Made by a program: the position numbers and the translations under genes
In this document: in pieces, positions 1 through 10,133 of the stretch
Numbering within the stretch: the stretch's first letter is position 1
Layout: each line of letters starts with the position of its first letter
NCBI GenBank assembly: GCA_024640585.1
Contig: JAHEEQ010000003.1
Location: forward strand, 12,141-47,755
Origin: Micrococcales bacterium
GTDB taxonomy: Bacteria; Actinomycetota; Actinomycetes; S36-B12; UBA5976
DNA length: 35,615 nt
Direction: 5' to 3'
The notes under the pieces: generated by a model
Told to the model about the DNA's origin: nothing
Seen by the model: only the letters and a program-made list of their open reading frames with translations
Databases searched by the model: none

Positions 1-276
1 GCAATTTGGGTAGTTGACACCAACAAAGAGCATTTAGCTGTTAAAGAAGCTCGCAAGTTGGGAATCCCAGTTATTGCAATTCTTGACACCAACTGTGATC
101 CAGATGTTGTGGATTTCCCAATCCCAGGCAACGACGACGCAATCCGCGCAGTTGATTTGCTAACTGGTGTAATTGCACACGCTGCTGTAGAAGGTTTGAA
201 GGCTCGCTCTGCAAAGTCCTCAGAAAAACCTGCTGTTGTCGAAGCTCCTGTGGCTACTGAACCTGCTGCTGAATAA
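1..276 (+). CDS. rpsB: 30S ribosomal protein S2, C-terminal part (5' end outside window)
   Basis: The reading frame is open from base 1 and ends in TAA at 274-276, giving 91 residues of the C-terminal part of S2. The S2 signature is visible in the segment reading [20 protein letters not shown], followed by [19 protein letters not shown] and then [14 protein letters not shown]2 is an assembly and structural protein of the small ribosomal subunit. The tail after the conserved core is rich in Ala, Glu and Val, as in many actinobacterial S2 proteins. The EF-Ts gene follows 18 bases later, the near-universal rpsB-tsf pairing, so the identity is secure. The start and N-terminal two thirds are not in the window. 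Confidence 0.97.
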   Translation, partial: AIWVVDTNKEHLAVKEARKLGIPVIAILDTNCDPDVVDFPIPGNDDAIRAVDLLTGVIAHAAVEGLKARSAKSSEKPAVVEAPVATEPAAE

Positions 277-294
277 GAAAAGAAGGAATTAAAA

Positions 295-1104
295 ATGGCG
301 ATTAGCGCCCAAGATGTTAAGAAGCTGCGTGACATGACGTCAGCTGGCATGATGGAATGCAAAAAAGCGCTTGAAGAATCAAACGGTGATTTCGATCAAG
401 CAGTTGAAATTCTTCGAATCAGCGGTGCAGCCAAGGCTGCAAAGCGTGGTGCAGAACGTGAAGCAACAAATGGTTTGGTTGCAAACACAGGTGCCGCACT
501 TATTGCACTGAATTGCGAAACCGACTTTGTTGCAAAGAACGAAGATTTTCAAAAGTTGGCGGCTGCAGTTGTTTCTGCAGTAGGTTCAGCAAAAGCAAAC
601 AGCATTGAGGCTGCTAATGCTGTGGCGCTAAATGGTCGCACTGTTGCGGAAGAAATCGAAGGTCTTTCAGCAGTTATTGGCGAAAAACTAGAACTTGGTC
701 AAGTTGCGGTTTTCGACGGTGAAGCTGCTATCTATCTCCACCGCCGAAGCGAAGATCTTCCACCACAAGTTGGAGTTATGGTCGAATTCACAGGCAACAT
801 TGATGTAGCTCGCGCTGTTGCAATGCAAATTGCTGCAATGCGCCCACAATATGTTTCAGCTGAAGATATCCCAGCAGAAGTGATCGAAACCGAAAAGCGA
901 ATCGCAGAAGCAACAGCACGTGAAGAAGGCAAGCCAGATGCAGCAATTGCAAAAATTGTTGAAGGCCGTGTAAATGGATTCAAGAAAGACGTAGTTCTTC
1001 TAGACCAGGCTTCAGTGCAAGACAACAAGAAGTCAGTTCGTCAGGTTTTGGCAGATGCCAACACCACAGTCTCACGTTTCGTGCGATTCGAAGTGGCTCA
1101 CTAA
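295..1104 (+). CDS. tsf: Elongation factor Ts
   Basis: A 269-residue protein. EF-Ts is the guanine-nucleotide exchange factor that regenerates EF-Tu-GTP in the cytoplasm. The N-terminal UBA-like domain (about residues 1-50) contains the family signature [18 protein letters not shown], and a second signature ([14 protein letters not shown]) lies near residue 80. Length matches actinobacterial EF-Ts, which lack the longer E. coli arrangement. The ATG has a purine-rich site (GAAGGAA) about six bases upstream. It directly follows rpsB and is followed by a perfect hairpin, so rpsB-tsf probably form one transcription unit that at least partly ends there. Confidence 0.98.
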   Translation: MAISAQDVKKLRDMTSAGMMECKKALEESNGDFDQAVEILRISGAAKAAKRGAEREATNGLVANTGAALIALNCETDFVAKNEDFQKLAAAVVSAVGSAKANSIEAANAVALNGRTVAEEIEGLSAVIGEKLELGQVAVFDGEAAIYLHRRSEDLPPQVGVMVEFTGNIDVARAVAMQIAAMRPQYVSAEDIPAEVIETEKRIAEATAREEGKPDAAIAKIVEGRVNGFKKDVVLLDQASVQDNKKSVRQVLADANTTVSRFVRFEVAH

Positions 1105-1116
1105 GGTGAAATTCTG

Positions 1117-1150
1117 AGCAATGGCGGTGACACTTGTCACCGCCATTGCT
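1117..1150 (+). terminator. Perfect 15-bp hairpin after tsf
   Basis: AGCAATGGCGGTGAC (1117-1131) is followed by a four-base loop ACTT and then its exact reverse complement (1136-1150). The stem starts 12 bases after the tsf stop codon. The downstream sequence TTATGCG is only weakly T-rich, so it is a poor canonical intrinsic terminator. It may be a partial terminator or a 3'-end-stabilising/processing hairpin between rpsB-tsf and pyrH. Confidence 0.75.
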
Positions 1151-1188
1151 TTATGCGTGGCAGACTAGTGCTTGATAGGAGATAAATC

Positions 1189-1935
1189 ATGGGGTCAACC
1201 GAAAAATGGTCAGGTGTTCCAGCGGGTGGTTGGTCTCGCGTTCTCTTAAAACTTTCAGGTGAAGCTTTCGCTGGCGGCGGCGGTCTTGGTGTAGATCCAG
1301 ACACCGTCCAAAATATTGCGAAACAAATTGCAGACATTGTTCGAGATGGAACTCAAGTTGCAGTAGTAATTGGTGGCGGTAATTACTTCCGAGGCGCTCA
1401 ACTATCTGAACGTGGAATGGATCGTGCTCGTGCTGACTATATGGGCATGCTCGGCACGGTTATGAACTGTTTAGCCTTGCAAGATTTTCTCGAAAAAGAA
1501 GGTTGCCCAACCCGTGTGCAAACTGCAATTGCTATGGGACAAGTTGCAGAGCCTTACGTGCCACTGCGTGCAATTCGACATCTTGAAAAAGGTCGCGTAG
1601 TAGTTTTTGGAGCCGGACTTGGTGCGCCTTACTTTTCAACCGACACATGTGCAGCCCAACGTGCACTTGAAACTGGCGCAGAAATTGTTTTGATGGCTAA
1701 AGGTGTAGACGGCGTTTATGACGCAGATCCAAAAACAAATCCAGACGCAAAGATGATTGAAGAAATCACTCACGCTGACGTATTGAGCCGTAATCTAAAA
1801 GTTGCTGATGCAACTGCAATTAGTTTGTGTCGCGACAACGACTTGCCAATCCATGTTTTCAATTTATTAGTTGATGGAAATATCGCACGCGCAGTACACG
1901 GCGAGCGCATCGGAACTTTTGTTAGGAGTAAATAA
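1189..1935 (+). CDS. pyrH: Uridylate (UMP) kinase
   Basis: A 248-residue hexameric-type bacterial UMP kinase of the amino acid kinase fold. It phosphorylates UMP to UDP with ATP in the cytoplasm. Visible motifs are the N-terminal phosphate-binding LLKLSGEAF, the glycine-rich [11 protein letters not shown], the UMP-binding [14 protein letters not shown] and the DxxT-containing region [11 protein letters not shown]. It begins with ATG preceded by a good Shine-Dalgarno (ATAGGAGAT, about 1174-1182). The stop overlaps the ATG of frr by one base (TAATG), indicating translational coupling. Because the tsf-pyrH gap contains a hairpin, pyrH may begin its own transcript, but no convincing promoter could be picked out. 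Confidence 0.98.
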   Translation: MGSTEKWSGVPAGGWSRVLLKLSGEAFAGGGGLGVDPDTVQNIAKQIADIVRDGTQVAVVIGGGNYFRGAQLSERGMDRARADYMGMLGTVMNCLALQDFLEKEGCPTRVQTAIAMGQVAEPYVPLRAIRHLEKGRVVVFGAGLGAPYFSTDTCAAQRALETGAEIVLMAKGVDGVYDADPKTNPDAKMIEEITHADVLSRNLKVADATAISLCRDNDLPIHVFNLLVDGNIARAVHGERIGTFVRSK

Positions 1936-2492
1936 TGATTGACCAAATTCTTGCAGAGGCGGAAGCCAAAATGGATAAGGCAATTGATGTTGCCCGTGAG
2001 GATTTCAGCAGCATCCGAACAGGACGTGCAAACCCTGCAATGTTCAACAAGATTGTGGTCGAGTACTACGGCACTCCAACTCCACTTCAGCAATTAGCTT
2101 CATTTCAATCACCTGAAGCTCGATTAATCATTGTTAGTCCGTTCGACAAAGGTGTGGTTGCTCAAATTGAAAAAGCTATTCGCGATTCAGACCTTGGTGT
2201 AAACCCTTCAACTGATGGTCAAGTTATTCGGGTTCCACTTCCACAATTAACCGAAGAGCGCCGCAAGGAATACATCAAACAAGCTAAAGGCAAAGCGGAA
2301 GATTCAAAGATTTCGCTTCGTAACATCCGTCGCCATGCAAAAGATGGGTTGGATAAACTTCAAAAAGATGGTGATGCTGGTGAAGATGATATTCGCCGCG
2401 CAGAAAAACATCTTGATGAATTAACCAACAAGCATGCCGCAACTATCGATGACATTTTGAAGCATAAAGAAGCCGAACTTCTCGAAGTTTAA
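1935..2492 (+). CDS. frr: Ribosome recycling factor
   Basis: A 185-residue protein, exactly the usual RRF length. With EF-G it splits post-termination ribosomes. Diagnostic segments are [22 protein letters not shown] near residues 25-45, the central [39 protein letters not shown], and the C-terminal coiled helices of domain I (about residues 105-185). The start ATG shares its A with the pyrH stop codon. The cdsA start follows one base after its stop, so pyrH-frr-cdsA-rlmN read as one compact operon. Confidence 0.98.
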   Translation: MIDQILAEAEAKMDKAIDVAREDFSSIRTGRANPAMFNKIVVEYYGTPTPLQQLASFQSPEARLIIVSPFDKGVVAQIEKAIRDSDLGVNPSTDGQVIRVPLPQLTEERRKEYIKQAKGKAEDSKISLRNIRRHAKDGLDKLQKDGDAGEDDIRRAEKHLDELTNKHAATIDDILKHKEAELLEV

Positions 2493-2493
2493 A

Positions 2494-3312
2494 ATGGCAG
2501 ACACCGGAAAAGCAGGTCGCAACCTTCAAGTCGCAACGACTGTAGGTTTAGCTTTGTTTGCAGTCTTGGTGGGATCTTTGTATTTCAATCCTGTCTTTTA
2601 CGCAATTCTTGCAGCAATATTTGCTGGTTTCGCCAGTCGTGAAGTTTTCAAGATATTTGGACTTCGCAACGGTTTTATGTTTTATGTTGGATTAGTTGCG
2701 ATTTCTCTGGTAGTGCTAATTGCGTATTTCAGTGGTTTGAAATTAGCGTTGATTGTTGCCATGGGAATTTGGATTTCACTTTCAATTTTTCGTTTACAGT
2801 GGGGGCCAAAAGGTTTTTCAAACGATATTGGTGCATTTTCGGTCGCGATTATTTACATAGGTGCGATGCTTTCTTTCTCGGTTGATTTGGCCCACCACGA
2901 AAACGGTTTTGAAAGAGTCTTTGCCGTAATGCTATTAACTATTGCGAATGACACTGGTGGTTTTTTTGCTGGAGTCAGATTCGGCAAACACAAAATGGCA
3001 CCTGTAATTAGTCCTCGCAAGACTTGGGAAGGATTTGCTGGTGGATTACTCCTTCAACTCCTAATTGGTGTTTTTGTGATTCCAAATTATTTGCTAAATA
3101 TCTCACAATCACAAGGTTTTGCAATGGCGTTGATTTTGACAATTACAGCTACTTTCGGCGATCTAATCGAAAGCGCTATCAAGCGCGACCTAGACATAAA
3201 AGATTCAAGTGACGTAATACCAGGTCATGGCGGTGTGCTCGATCGAGTTGATGCGCATCTCATAAATGCATTTGTTGGCTGGGTGTTAATTACACAGATT
3301 TTTGGTTTGTAG
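2494..3312 (+). CDS. cdsA: Phosphatidate cytidylyltransferase (CDP-diacylglycerol synthase)
   Basis: A 272-residue polytopic membrane enzyme that makes CDP-diacylglycerol from CTP and phosphatidic acid, the branch point of phospholipid synthesis. The family signature lies near the C terminus: GDLIESAIKRDLDIKD then DVIPGHGGVLDRVDA. The conserved cytoplasmic region NDTGGFFAGVRFGKHKMAPVISPRKTWEG precedes it. Several hydrophobic segments cover the N-terminal half (roughly residues 14-50, 60-95, 110-130). It starts one base after the frr stop and ends immediately before the rlmN ATG, so translation is presumably coupled on both sides. The place after frr is typical for actinobacteria. Confidence 0.96.
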   Translation: MADTGKAGRNLQVATTVGLALFAVLVGSLYFNPVFYAILAAIFAGFASREVFKIFGLRNGFMFYVGLVAISLVVLIAYFSGLKLALIVAMGIWISLSIFRLQWGPKGFSNDIGAFSVAIIYIGAMLSFSVDLAHHENGFERVFAVMLLTIANDTGGFFAGVRFGKHKMAPVISPRKTWEGFAGGLLLQLLIGVFVIPNYLLNISQSQGFAMALILTITATFGDLIESAIKRDLDIKDSSDVIPGHGGVLDRVDAHLINAFVGWVLITQIFGL

Positions 3313-4419
3313 ATGAAGCCACTTCCAGGTGAATTGATTCTCACTGCTCCGAAAAAAGGTTTGCCACCTAAACATCTTGTGGACTACTCGTTAGCCGAGC
3401 GCAAAGTTGCATTTGCGGAAGCTGGAATTGCGGCTTTTCGAGCAGACCAAGTTTCACGACACTGGTTTGGACATTTATCTGATGAAATCAACGAATGGAC
3501 CGACATTCCTAAAGAAACTGCTCTTGAGATAAAGGAAAAGTTCTTACCAAATCTATTAACTCCAGTTCGAAATCTCGATTGTGACAACGGCACAACCGTT
3601 AAGACTGTTTGGCGTTTACACGATGGATCACTGGTTGAAAGCGTTTTGATGCGCTACCCCGAACGCATCACCATGTGCATTTCATCCCAAGCAGGCTGTG
3701 GAATGAACTGTCCATTTTGTGCAACTGGCCAAGGAGGGCTAACAAGAAATCTTTCAACTGCTGAAATCTTTGAGCAAGTTCTTGCAGGCGCACGCGCTTT
3801 AAATCGCGGGGAAGTTGCTGGAGGAGTCGGAAGAGTTTCTAATGTCGTGTTTATGGGAATGGGCGAACCACTTGCAAACTATGAACGCACAATGGGTGCA
3901 ATTCGCAGAATAATTTCACCAAATCCAGAAGGACTTGGTATCTCAGCTAGAAGTGTCACGGTTTCAACTGTTGGATTGGTGCCTAAGATTTTGCAACTTG
4001 CAGAAGAAGGCTTGCCGCTTCGGTTAGCAGTTTCTCTACATGCGCCAGATGATGAATTGCGAGACACGCTAGTTCCAATCAACACTCGCCATAAAGTTAA
4101 AGACGTTTTGGATGCCGCTTGGACATATGCAGACGCAACTGGTCGTCGCATTTCAATCGAATATGCACTAATCAAGGACATCAACGATCAGGCTTGGCGT
4201 GCTGACCTACTTGGCGAACTGCTCAGGGGACATTTAGTACATGTGAATTTGATTCCATTGAACCCAACTCCAGGATCAATTTGGACCGCATCAAATCCGC
4301 GAGATGAAAAAGAATTCGTTCGTAGACTCGAAGCGCATGGTGTAACAGTGACAGTTCGCGACACTCGTGGACGTGAAATTGATGGCGCTTGCGGCCAACT
4401 TGCAGCGGTTGAAAAATAG
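3313..4419 (+). CDS. rlmN: 23S rRNA (A2503)/tRNA (A37) C2-methyltransferase
   Basis: A 368-residue radical-SAM enzyme. Members methylate C2 of A2503 in 23S rRNA and A37 in some tRNAs. The [4Fe-4S] motif CxxxCxxC is at residues 129, 133 and 136 (in [16 protein letters not shown]). Other family marks are [11 protein letters not shown], the SAM-binding VSTVGLVP, and the C-terminal [15 protein letters not shown] that holds the catalytic mechanistic cysteine. Length is normal. The ATG abuts the cdsA TAG directly with no spacer. Actinobacterial genomes commonly follow this gene with dxr; here a polyamine gene block follows instead. Confidence 0.96.
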   Translation: MKPLPGELILTAPKKGLPPKHLVDYSLAERKVAFAEAGIAAFRADQVSRHWFGHLSDEINEWTDIPKETALEIKEKFLPNLLTPVRNLDCDNGTTVKTVWRLHDGSLVESVLMRYPERITMCISSQAGCGMNCPFCATGQGGLTRNLSTAEIFEQVLAGARALNRGEVAGGVGRVSNVVFMGMGEPLANYERTMGAIRRIISPNPEGLGISARSVTVSTVGLVPKILQLAEEGLPLRLAVSLHAPDDELRDTLVPINTRHKVKDVLDAAWTYADATGRRISIEYALIKDINDQAWRADLLGELLRGHLVHVNLIPLNPTPGSIWTASNPRDEKEFVRRLEAHGVTVTVRDTRGREIDGACGQLAAVEK

Positions 4420-4597
4420 GACAAATCCTGTGGGTTACCTCACAAAATTGCTCCAAATGCCAATCTTCGGGTTACGGCTTCGTAAATCTTCATAATTACA
4501 GTCAAAAATTTGGCTTAGAGGCTAGCGGAATTGCCCAATTACAGGCTACTTTGAGCCTCAAATTTTGGAGCATCTACAAGTCGAAGTGAGGACGTTC
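4420..4597 (+). promoter_or_regulatory. Leader/intergenic region before the polyamine block
   Basis: This 178-base gap separates the rlmN operon from the polyamine genes. I see only small hairpins: TTACG-GCTT-CGTAA (4472-4485), and AGGCT-ACTTTG-AGCCT (4543-4558) followed by CAAATTTT, which resembles a weak terminator. TACTTT at 4547-4552 fits an actinobacterial TANNNT -10 box, but no matching -35 was found. A promoter for the downstream operon is expected here on layout grounds. No open reading frame or RNA gene was recognised. Confidence 0.35.
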
Positions 4598-6028
4598 GTG
4601 CGCACACTTGAGAATTACATCAATGGCGAATCTCGACCATCATCAAGTGGGCAGACCACTGACCTAATTAATCCGACCAATGGTGAAGTGTTTGCAAAAG
4701 CGCCGGTATCTACTCAAAAGGATGTCGACGATGCGTATGCCGCTGCTAAAGATGCATTTCCCGGTTGGCGAGATGCAACTCCATCTGCCCGTCAAAAAGC
4801 GTTGCTTGATATTGCCGACATTTTTGAAAAAAACATGGATGAGATTGTCCAACTTGAATGTGAAAACACTGGCAAGCCACTTGCAGTGACAAATGCAGAA
4901 GAAGTTCCACCAATGCTGGATCAAATTAGATTTTTTGCAGGTGCAGCTCGAATGCTCGAAGGAAAAAGTGCTGGCGAATATATGGCCGGCTTCACCTCAT
5001 TTATTCGTCGCGAACCAATTGGTGTGATTGGCCAAGTAACTCCATGGAATTACCCAATGATGATGGCTGTTTGGAAATTCGCACCAGCCATCGCTGCTGG
5101 AAATACAGTTGTTCTAAAACCTTCTGACACCACACCACTTTCAACCATACGCATGGCGCAGTTGATGGGTGAAGTACTTCCTAAAGGCGTATTCAACGTA
5201 GTTGCAGGAGATCGCGACACCGGGCGCATGGTTGTTGAACACAAGACTGCGCAAATGGTTGCAATCACCGGTTCGGTTCGTGCCGGTATGGAAGTTGCAA
5301 ACTCTGCAGCAAAAAACCTCAAACGCGTACATCTTGAGCTCGGTGGAAAAGCGCCCGTTGTTGTTTTTGAAGATGCAGATATTGAAGCTGCTGCAGAATG
5401 GCTAGCTGTTGCTGGCTACTTCAATGCTGGCCAAGATTGCACCGCCGCAACTCGCATATTGGTAGCAGACAAAATTTATGACAAATTTGTCGCAGCACTT
5501 GCCGAACAAGCAAAGAACACTGCAACCACAATCGAAGGTGGAATTGCAGGTGATGGTTTTGTGCCTCCAGTAAATAATGCAAATCAAATGTCACGTGTTC
5601 TTGGTTTCTTGGAACGCACCCCAAAGCATGCAGAAATAGTCGCTGGTGGTTCTCGACAAGGTGGCAATGGTTTCTACATTGCTCCAACTGTGGTTGCAAA
5701 TCTCAAGCAGGATGACGAAATGATCCAGCAGGAAATTTTCGGACCAGTCATGACGGTTCAAAGATTTACTTCCGAAGAGCAGGCAATTGAATGGGCTAAC
5801 GGTGTGGACTACGGTTTGGCTTCAAGTGTTTGGACACGCGACTTCGCTAGAGCAATGCGAATGTCTAAATACTTAGACTTCGGTGCTGTGTGGATTAACA
5901 CTCATATTCCGATTGTGGCCGAAATGCCACATGGTGGCTTCAAGCACTCCGGCTACGGAAAAGATTTGTCAATGTACGGTTTTGAAGATTACACCCGCAT
6001 CAAGCATGTAATGGCATCACTCGCATAA
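4598..6028 (+). CDS. patD: Gamma-aminobutyraldehyde dehydrogenase (ALDH superfamily)
   Basis: A 476-residue NAD(P)+-dependent aldehyde dehydrogenase. The GTG at 4598 was chosen over the in-frame TTG at 4565 because GAGG (4588-4591) sits six bases upstream, and the protein then begins [11 protein letters not shown] as family members do. The ALDH catalytic pair is present with its canonical 34-residue spacing: Glu247 in LELGGKAP and Cys281 in [22 protein letters not shown] and the C-terminal [20 protein letters not shown] closely resemble E. coli PatD (YdcW), which oxidises 4-aminobutyraldehyde to GABA in putrescine catabolism. Guanidinobutyraldehyde or another omega-aminoaldehyde could also be a substrate. 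It heads a co-directional block with a polyamine transporter ten bases downstream, which supports the assignment. Confidence 0.88.
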   Translation: MRTLENYINGESRPSSSGQTTDLINPTNGEVFAKAPVSTQKDVDDAYAAAKDAFPGWRDATPSARQKALLDIADIFEKNMDEIVQLECENTGKPLAVTNAEEVPPMLDQIRFFAGAARMLEGKSAGEYMAGFTSFIRREPIGVIGQVTPWNYPMMMAVWKFAPAIAAGNTVVLKPSDTTPLSTIRMAQLMGEVLPKGVFNVVAGDRDTGRMVVEHKTAQMVAITGSVRAGMEVANSAAKNLKRVHLELGGKAPVVVFEDADIEAAAEWLAVAGYFNAGQDCTAATRILVADKIYDKFVAALAEQAKNTATTIEGGIAGDGFVPPVNNANQMSRVLGFLERTPKHAEIVAGGSRQGGNGFYIAPTVVANLKQDDEMIQQEIFGPVMTVQRFTSEEQAIEWANGVDYGLASSVWTRDFARAMRMSKYLDFGAVWINTHIPIVAEMPHGGFKHSGYGKDLSMYGFEDYTRIKHVMASLA

Positions 6029-6038
6029 AGGAAAATAT

Positions 6039-7229
6039 ATGACTAACAAACCATTAGACCCAGAAGTTCGTTCATTCCTAAATGCGATGTCACGTCGCCG
6101 AATATTGCAAGTCGGCGCAATTGGCGGAGCAGCCGCATTTGCAAGTGCTTGCGGCGTTGGTGGCTCAAACCCAAGTCCCACAAAAGTTAAAGACTTGTCT
6201 GATAAAGAAAAAGTTTTGAACTGGTCGACTTGGATTGACTATATCGATATTGATGATTCCGGAAATTACCCAACTTTGGAGAAATTCACTGCAGAGACTG
6301 GTGTGACTGTCGAATACAACGAGGACTACAACGACAACGATGAGTTCTTGGCAAAAGTACGCACCCAGCTTGAAGCAGGTCAGGGAACTGGTCGCGATCT
6401 TGTTACACCAACAGACTGGATGGCTTCATACTGGATTCGTAAGGGCTATGCTCAAAAGATCACCGCAACCAATGTTCCAAATGCAGTGAACATCGGCGAT
6501 GCTTGGAAGGGAGTTGGTTTCGATCCAGATCGTGAATTCAGCCTTCCATGGCAAAGTGGTTTTGGTGGAATCGGCTGGAACCGCGCAAAACTAAAAGAAC
6601 TTACTGGTAAAACCGAAATCACTTCCCTCGAAGAACTTTGGGATCCAAAACTAAAAGGTCGCGTAACACTCTTGAGTGAATGGCGCGACACAATGGGCGT
6701 AACTTTGCAAGCTATGGGTAAAGACGCGAGCAACTTCGAAGATTCAGATTTTGCCGATGCAATCGCATTGCTTCAGGAACAAATCGATAAAGGTCAAATC
6801 CGTGCTGTAATGGGGAATGATTACAAACCAGCTATGGCGCGCGGCGATGTGGTCGCAGCAATTGCATGGTCTGGCGACTTGCTAAACAATAAAGAGAAGT
6901 ACGGGTTTGCGGTTCCAGACGCAGGTGGAACTTTGTGGACCGACAACATGATCATTCCGATTGGTGCAACTCACAAGAAGAATGCCGAAAAGTGGATGAA
7001 CTTTTATTACGACCCAGAAAATGCTGCACGCATTGCTGCTTATGTAAATTACATCACGCCGGTAAATGGCGCTCAAGCAGCGATGGAAAAGATTGATCCA
7101 TCAATGGTTGAGAACGAAGCAATTTTCCCAACTTCCGAAACTCTTTCACGGGTGAAGACATTCATGGCGCTTTCGGATGAACAACATGCATCATTTACTG
7201 ACCAATTCAGCACGCTTTCAGGCGCATAA
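6039..7229 (+). CDS. potD: Polyamine ABC transporter substrate-binding lipoprotein (PotD/PotF family)
   Basis: A 396-residue extracytoplasmic solute-binding protein. The N terminus carries a twin-arginine motif (SRRRILQVG, residues about 18-26), a hydrophobic stretch and a lipobox ending in FASAC near residue 38, so it is probably a Tat-exported lipoprotein. The mature part has the PotD-type beginning LNWSTWIDYIDID, and regions such as NEDYNDNDEFLAKV, DLVTPTDWMASYWI and AIAWSGDLL typical of spermidine/putrescine-binding proteins. GAKWMNFYYDP-like sequence (AEKWMNFYYDP) is also characteristic. It has an AAAGGAAA ribosome site and is followed 17 bases later by the ATPase gene. Exact ligand (putrescine, spermidine, agmatine) cannot be read from sequence alone. 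Confidence 0.9.
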   Translation: MTNKPLDPEVRSFLNAMSRRRILQVGAIGGAAAFASACGVGGSNPSPTKVKDLSDKEKVLNWSTWIDYIDIDDSGNYPTLEKFTAETGVTVEYNEDYNDNDEFLAKVRTQLEAGQGTGRDLVTPTDWMASYWIRKGYAQKITATNVPNAVNIGDAWKGVGFDPDREFSLPWQSGFGGIGWNRAKLKELTGKTEITSLEELWDPKLKGRVTLLSEWRDTMGVTLQAMGKDASNFEDSDFADAIALLQEQIDKGQIRAVMGNDYKPAMARGDVVAAIAWSGDLLNNKEKYGFAVPDAGGTLWTDNMIIPIGATHKKNAEKWMNFYYDPENAARIAAYVNYITPVNGAQAAMEKIDPSMVENEAIFPTSETLSRVKTFMALSDEQHASFTDQFSTLSGA

Positions 7230-7246
7230 GAACGAAAGGGAGTTCG

Positions 7247-8407
7247 GTGGGCGAAGCTTCACAAAGCTCAAAGATAGAGGACTTACACCTAGTCAATCTG
7301 ACTAAATCTTTTGGGGCATTCACCGCCGTTGATGATCTTTCATTGACCATTCCGGCTGGTTCGTTCTTTGCGCTACTTGGACCTTCTGGTTGCGGTAAGA
7401 CCACCACGCTTCGAATGGTGGCGGGGTTGGACCAACCAACGACTGGTCAAATCAAATTAGGTGCACGGGACATCACCACGCTTCGACCGTACAAACGCAG
7501 CATTAATACCGTTTTTCAGTCGTACGCACTTTTCCCGCACCTTGATATTTTTGAAAATGTTGCGTTTGGATTGCGTCGCAAAGGTATCAAAGGTAAAGAA
7601 GTAGATACACGCGTCAATAACGTTCTTGAATTGATTGAACTCTCGCATTTGGCTGGACGTAAACCTGGCCAACTTTCCGGTGGACAACAGCAGCGCGTTG
7701 CAGTTGCTAGAGCGCTTGTAAACAATCCAGATGTATTGCTACTCGACGAACCACTTGGCGCATTGGATCTGAAATTGCGTCGCCAAATGCAAATCGAACT
7801 GAAAAGAATTCAAGCCGAGGTTGGCACAACTTTCGTACACGTAACTCACGATCAAGAAGAAGCCATGACTATGGCTGACACGATTGCAGTTATGAATCAA
7901 GGTGTTATTGAACAAATGGGCGCACCGGAATCCATGTACGAACTTCCAAAAACTGCATTTGTTGCAAACTTCCTCGGCCAAAGCAATTTGGTTGAAGGAC
8001 GGGTGAGTGGCGATGACGGAGAAAACCTCATGGTCGACGTTCCTGGCGGGCAAGTACGAGTACCTAAAAACCGAGCTACAGATCACAGCGGAAAAGTTGT
8101 AGTTGGAGTTCGCCCAGAAAAAATGTGGTTGGTCTCAAATGCAGGTCATGAAATTGAAAACTTTGTTCGTGGCACAGTGACTGACGTTGCGTTCACAGGT
8201 GTTTCTATTCAATACACAGTTGAGTCCGAGTGGGGTAGAACTATCAGCTGTTTCGAACAAAATCTAGATGTTGAAAAACGAGTAGTTGTGGGCGAAAATG
8301 TGAAAATCGCGTTTGAAATCGACAACACATTCGGTCTCGATGGTGGCGAAGATTTGGAAGCAGGTATTGAGCAAATCGATCCTGACCTAGATGTAGACAG
8401 CGAATAA
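7247..8407 (+). CDS. potA: Polyamine ABC transporter ATP-binding protein
   Basis: A 386-residue importer ATPase. Walker A is [10 protein letters not shown] at residues 45-54, the ABC signature LSGGQQQR at 143-150, Walker [12 protein letters not shown] from about 164, followed by the D-loop and a switch histidine in [13 protein letters not shown]. The C-terminal third (about 240-386) is a TOBE-type regulatory domain, as in PotA. The start is a GTG at 7247 with AAAGGGA six bases upstream. It lies between the binding protein and the two permeases (2-base gap to the next gene), which fixes it as the motor of this transporter rather than of a sugar importer from the same ATPase subfamily. Confidence 0.93.
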   Translation: MGEASQSSKIEDLHLVNLTKSFGAFTAVDDLSLTIPAGSFFALLGPSGCGKTTTLRMVAGLDQPTTGQIKLGARDITTLRPYKRSINTVFQSYALFPHLDIFENVAFGLRRKGIKGKEVDTRVNNVLELIELSHLAGRKPGQLSGGQQQRVAVARALVNNPDVLLLDEPLGALDLKLRRQMQIELKRIQAEVGTTFVHVTHDQEEAMTMADTIAVMNQGVIEQMGAPESMYELPKTAFVANFLGQSNLVEGRVSGDDGENLMVDVPGGQVRVPKNRATDHSGKVVVGVRPEKMWLVSNAGHEIENFVRGTVTDVAFTGVSIQYTVESEWGRTISCFEQNLDVEKRVVVGENVKIAFEIDNTFGLDGGEDLEAGIEQIDPDLDVDSE

Positions 8408-8409
8408 AG

Positions 8410-9300
8410 ATGGTCGCAATACTTTCTCAAAAAGCTAGTGGTGCAACGAATGCACCTAAGGCACGTGGTCGCAAAATTACGCCTTACCTTTTGCTTCTGC
8501 CTGGAATGGCTTGGCTCACTATCTTTTTCATCGTACCTTTGTTCTCATTAGTGTCGACATCGTTAATGAAGCGAGTTGGTATAGACGAATTTGCACCTGC
8601 AATGCAGTTTGCAAATTACACAACTGCAATCTCCAATTACACTGAAAAATATTTACTTTCATTCAAGTACGCTGGCATTGCAACCGTACTTGCGCTAGTA
8701 ATCGCCTACCCACTTGCTTACTTCATTGCCTTTAAGAGCGGCAAATGGAAAAACTTTTTACTCGTACTTGTAGTCGCTCCATTTTTTGCATCTTTTTTAA
8801 TTAGAACTTTCGCCTGGCAGACCATTTTGACTGATGATGGATTTGTAAATCATTTGGTTGCATCAACTGGTTTGCTTCCAGATAACCGATTGCTAGCTAC
8901 ACCGATTGCCGTGGTTGCAGGTCTAACTTATAACTTCCTGCCATTCATGACCTTGCCCCTCTATTCATCCCTAGATCGCATTGATCCTCGGTTAATAGAG
9001 GCAGCAAATGATTTATACGCCAAGCCGTTCACTGGGTTTAGAAAAGTTACGGTGCCACTATCAATGCCAGGTGTGGTTGCCGGAACCTTATTGACTTTCA
9101 TCCCAGCGGCTGGTGACTACATCAATGCAGAATTGCTTGGTGGACCGAACGACAAAATGATTGGTTACACAATTCAAACTAGATTCGTTGAGTTGCGTGA
9201 CTACCCAACCGCTGCCGCACTCTCATTCATCTTGTTAGCAATGATTTTGATTTTGGTTATGGGATATGTGCGTAAAGCTGGAACCGAGGAATTGTTATGA
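8410..9300 (+). CDS. potB: Polyamine ABC transporter permease PotB-like
   Basis: A 296-residue inner-membrane permease with about six hydrophobic segments; the first spans residues about 24-45 (LLLLPGMAWLTIFFIVPLFS). The coupling-helix (EAA) motif is readable as LIEAANDLYAKPFTGFRKVTVPLSMPGV, near residues 195-222, and contacts the PotA ATPase. LIRTFAWQTIL and GGPNDKMIGYTIQ are typical of PotB proteins. It starts two bases after the potA stop, and its end overlaps potC by four bases (ATGA), so the two permeases are translationally coupled and presumably form the heterodimeric channel. Confidence 0.92.
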   Translation: MVAILSQKASGATNAPKARGRKITPYLLLLPGMAWLTIFFIVPLFSLVSTSLMKRVGIDEFAPAMQFANYTTAISNYTEKYLLSFKYAGIATVLALVIAYPLAYFIAFKSGKWKNFLLVLVVAPFFASFLIRTFAWQTILTDDGFVNHLVASTGLLPDNRLLATPIAVVAGLTYNFLPFMTLPLYSSLDRIDPRLIEAANDLYAKPFTGFRKVTVPLSMPGVVAGTLLTFIPAAGDYINAELLGGPNDKMIGYTIQTRFVELRDYPTAAALSFILLAMILILVMGYVRKAGTEELL

Positions 9301-10124
9301 CAAATACAGTTTCCCGTCCCTCGCTTTCTCACCGCGCAAATTTCTGGATTCGCGAACACTTAATCGTGTTTTATGGAATTGCGGCCCTCTTCTACCTTTT
9401 TGCTCCAATTATTGTGGTTGCGATCTTTTCATTTAACAAACCAGAAGGCCGGCAAAATAGCACTTGGAATCAGTTCTCACTTGATGCTTGGACAAACATT
9501 TGTCGAGATCAAAACATCTGTGCATCTCTTGAAACGTCTTTGCAAATCGGTTTGGGATCCACAATTCTCGCAACCATTTTAGGTACATTGATTTCATTCG
9601 CGCTTGTGCGCCATCGTTTTCGCGGTAGGTCAAGTACGAATTTATTGATCTTTTTGCCAATGGCTACACCGGAAGTTGTATTGGGCGCATCTTTGCTTGC
9701 GCTTTTCATCTCAATCGGTTTACCTCTTGGCCCGGTCACGATATTTATAGCTCATACAATGTTTTGCATCTCTTTTGTTGTTGTGACAGTGAAAGCTCGT
9801 TTACAAGGCATGGATCCACGACTTGAAGAAGCTGCACAGGATTTGTATGCGGATGAGAAAGCAACATTTCGATATGTAACTTTGCCACTAGTCGCACCAG
9901 GTATTGCAGCAGCTGCCTTGCTTTCATTCTCGCTTTCATTTGACGACTACATCATCACAAGTTTCAACAGTGGAACCACTGTTACATTCCCTATGTATGT
10001 TTGGGGTGCAGCACAACGTGGTATCCCAGCTCAGGTCAATGTAATTGGAACAATTATGTTCGTCGGCTCATTGGCTATGGTGTTAATCGCACAGGCGATC
10101 GGTCGCGCTCGCCAAAAGCGATAG
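9297..10124 (+). CDS. potC: Polyamine ABC transporter permease PotC-like
   Basis: A 275-residue partner permease with about six hydrophobic segments. The EAA loop is visible as LEEAAQDLYADEKATFRYVTLPLVAPGI, around residues 177-204, and the C-terminal half contains FSLSFDDYIITSFNSG, a hallmark of PotC/PotI-type permeases. The ATG overlaps the potB TGA in an ATGA junction. The ureohydrolase gene begins nine bases after its stop. The complete D-A-B-C set in one direction makes this a full binding-protein-dependent polyamine importer. Confidence 0.93.
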   Translation: MTNTVSRPSLSHRANFWIREHLIVFYGIAALFYLFAPIIVVAIFSFNKPEGRQNSTWNQFSLDAWTNICRDQNICASLETSLQIGLGSTILATILGTLISFALVRHRFRGRSSTNLLIFLPMATPEVVLGASLLALFISIGLPLGPVTIFIAHTMFCISFVVVTVKARLQGMDPRLEEAAQDLYADEKATFRYVTLPLVAPGIAAAALLSFSLSFDDYIITSFNSGTTVTFPMYVWGAAQRGIPAQVNVIGTIMFVGSLAMVLIAQAIGRARQKR

Positions 10125-10133
10125 ATTTCTCTT

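Noticed and set aside
732..1028. Minus-strand frame of 98 codons opposite tsf
   Set aside because: Shadow of a well-supported gene with no start signal. The same applies to the many other antisense frames opposite rlmN, pnp, proS and infB.
4565..4597. Upstream TTG start for the aldehyde dehydrogenase
   Set aside because: GTG at 4598 has a well-placed GAGG and gives the usual family N terminus; the extra 11 residues have no counterpart.
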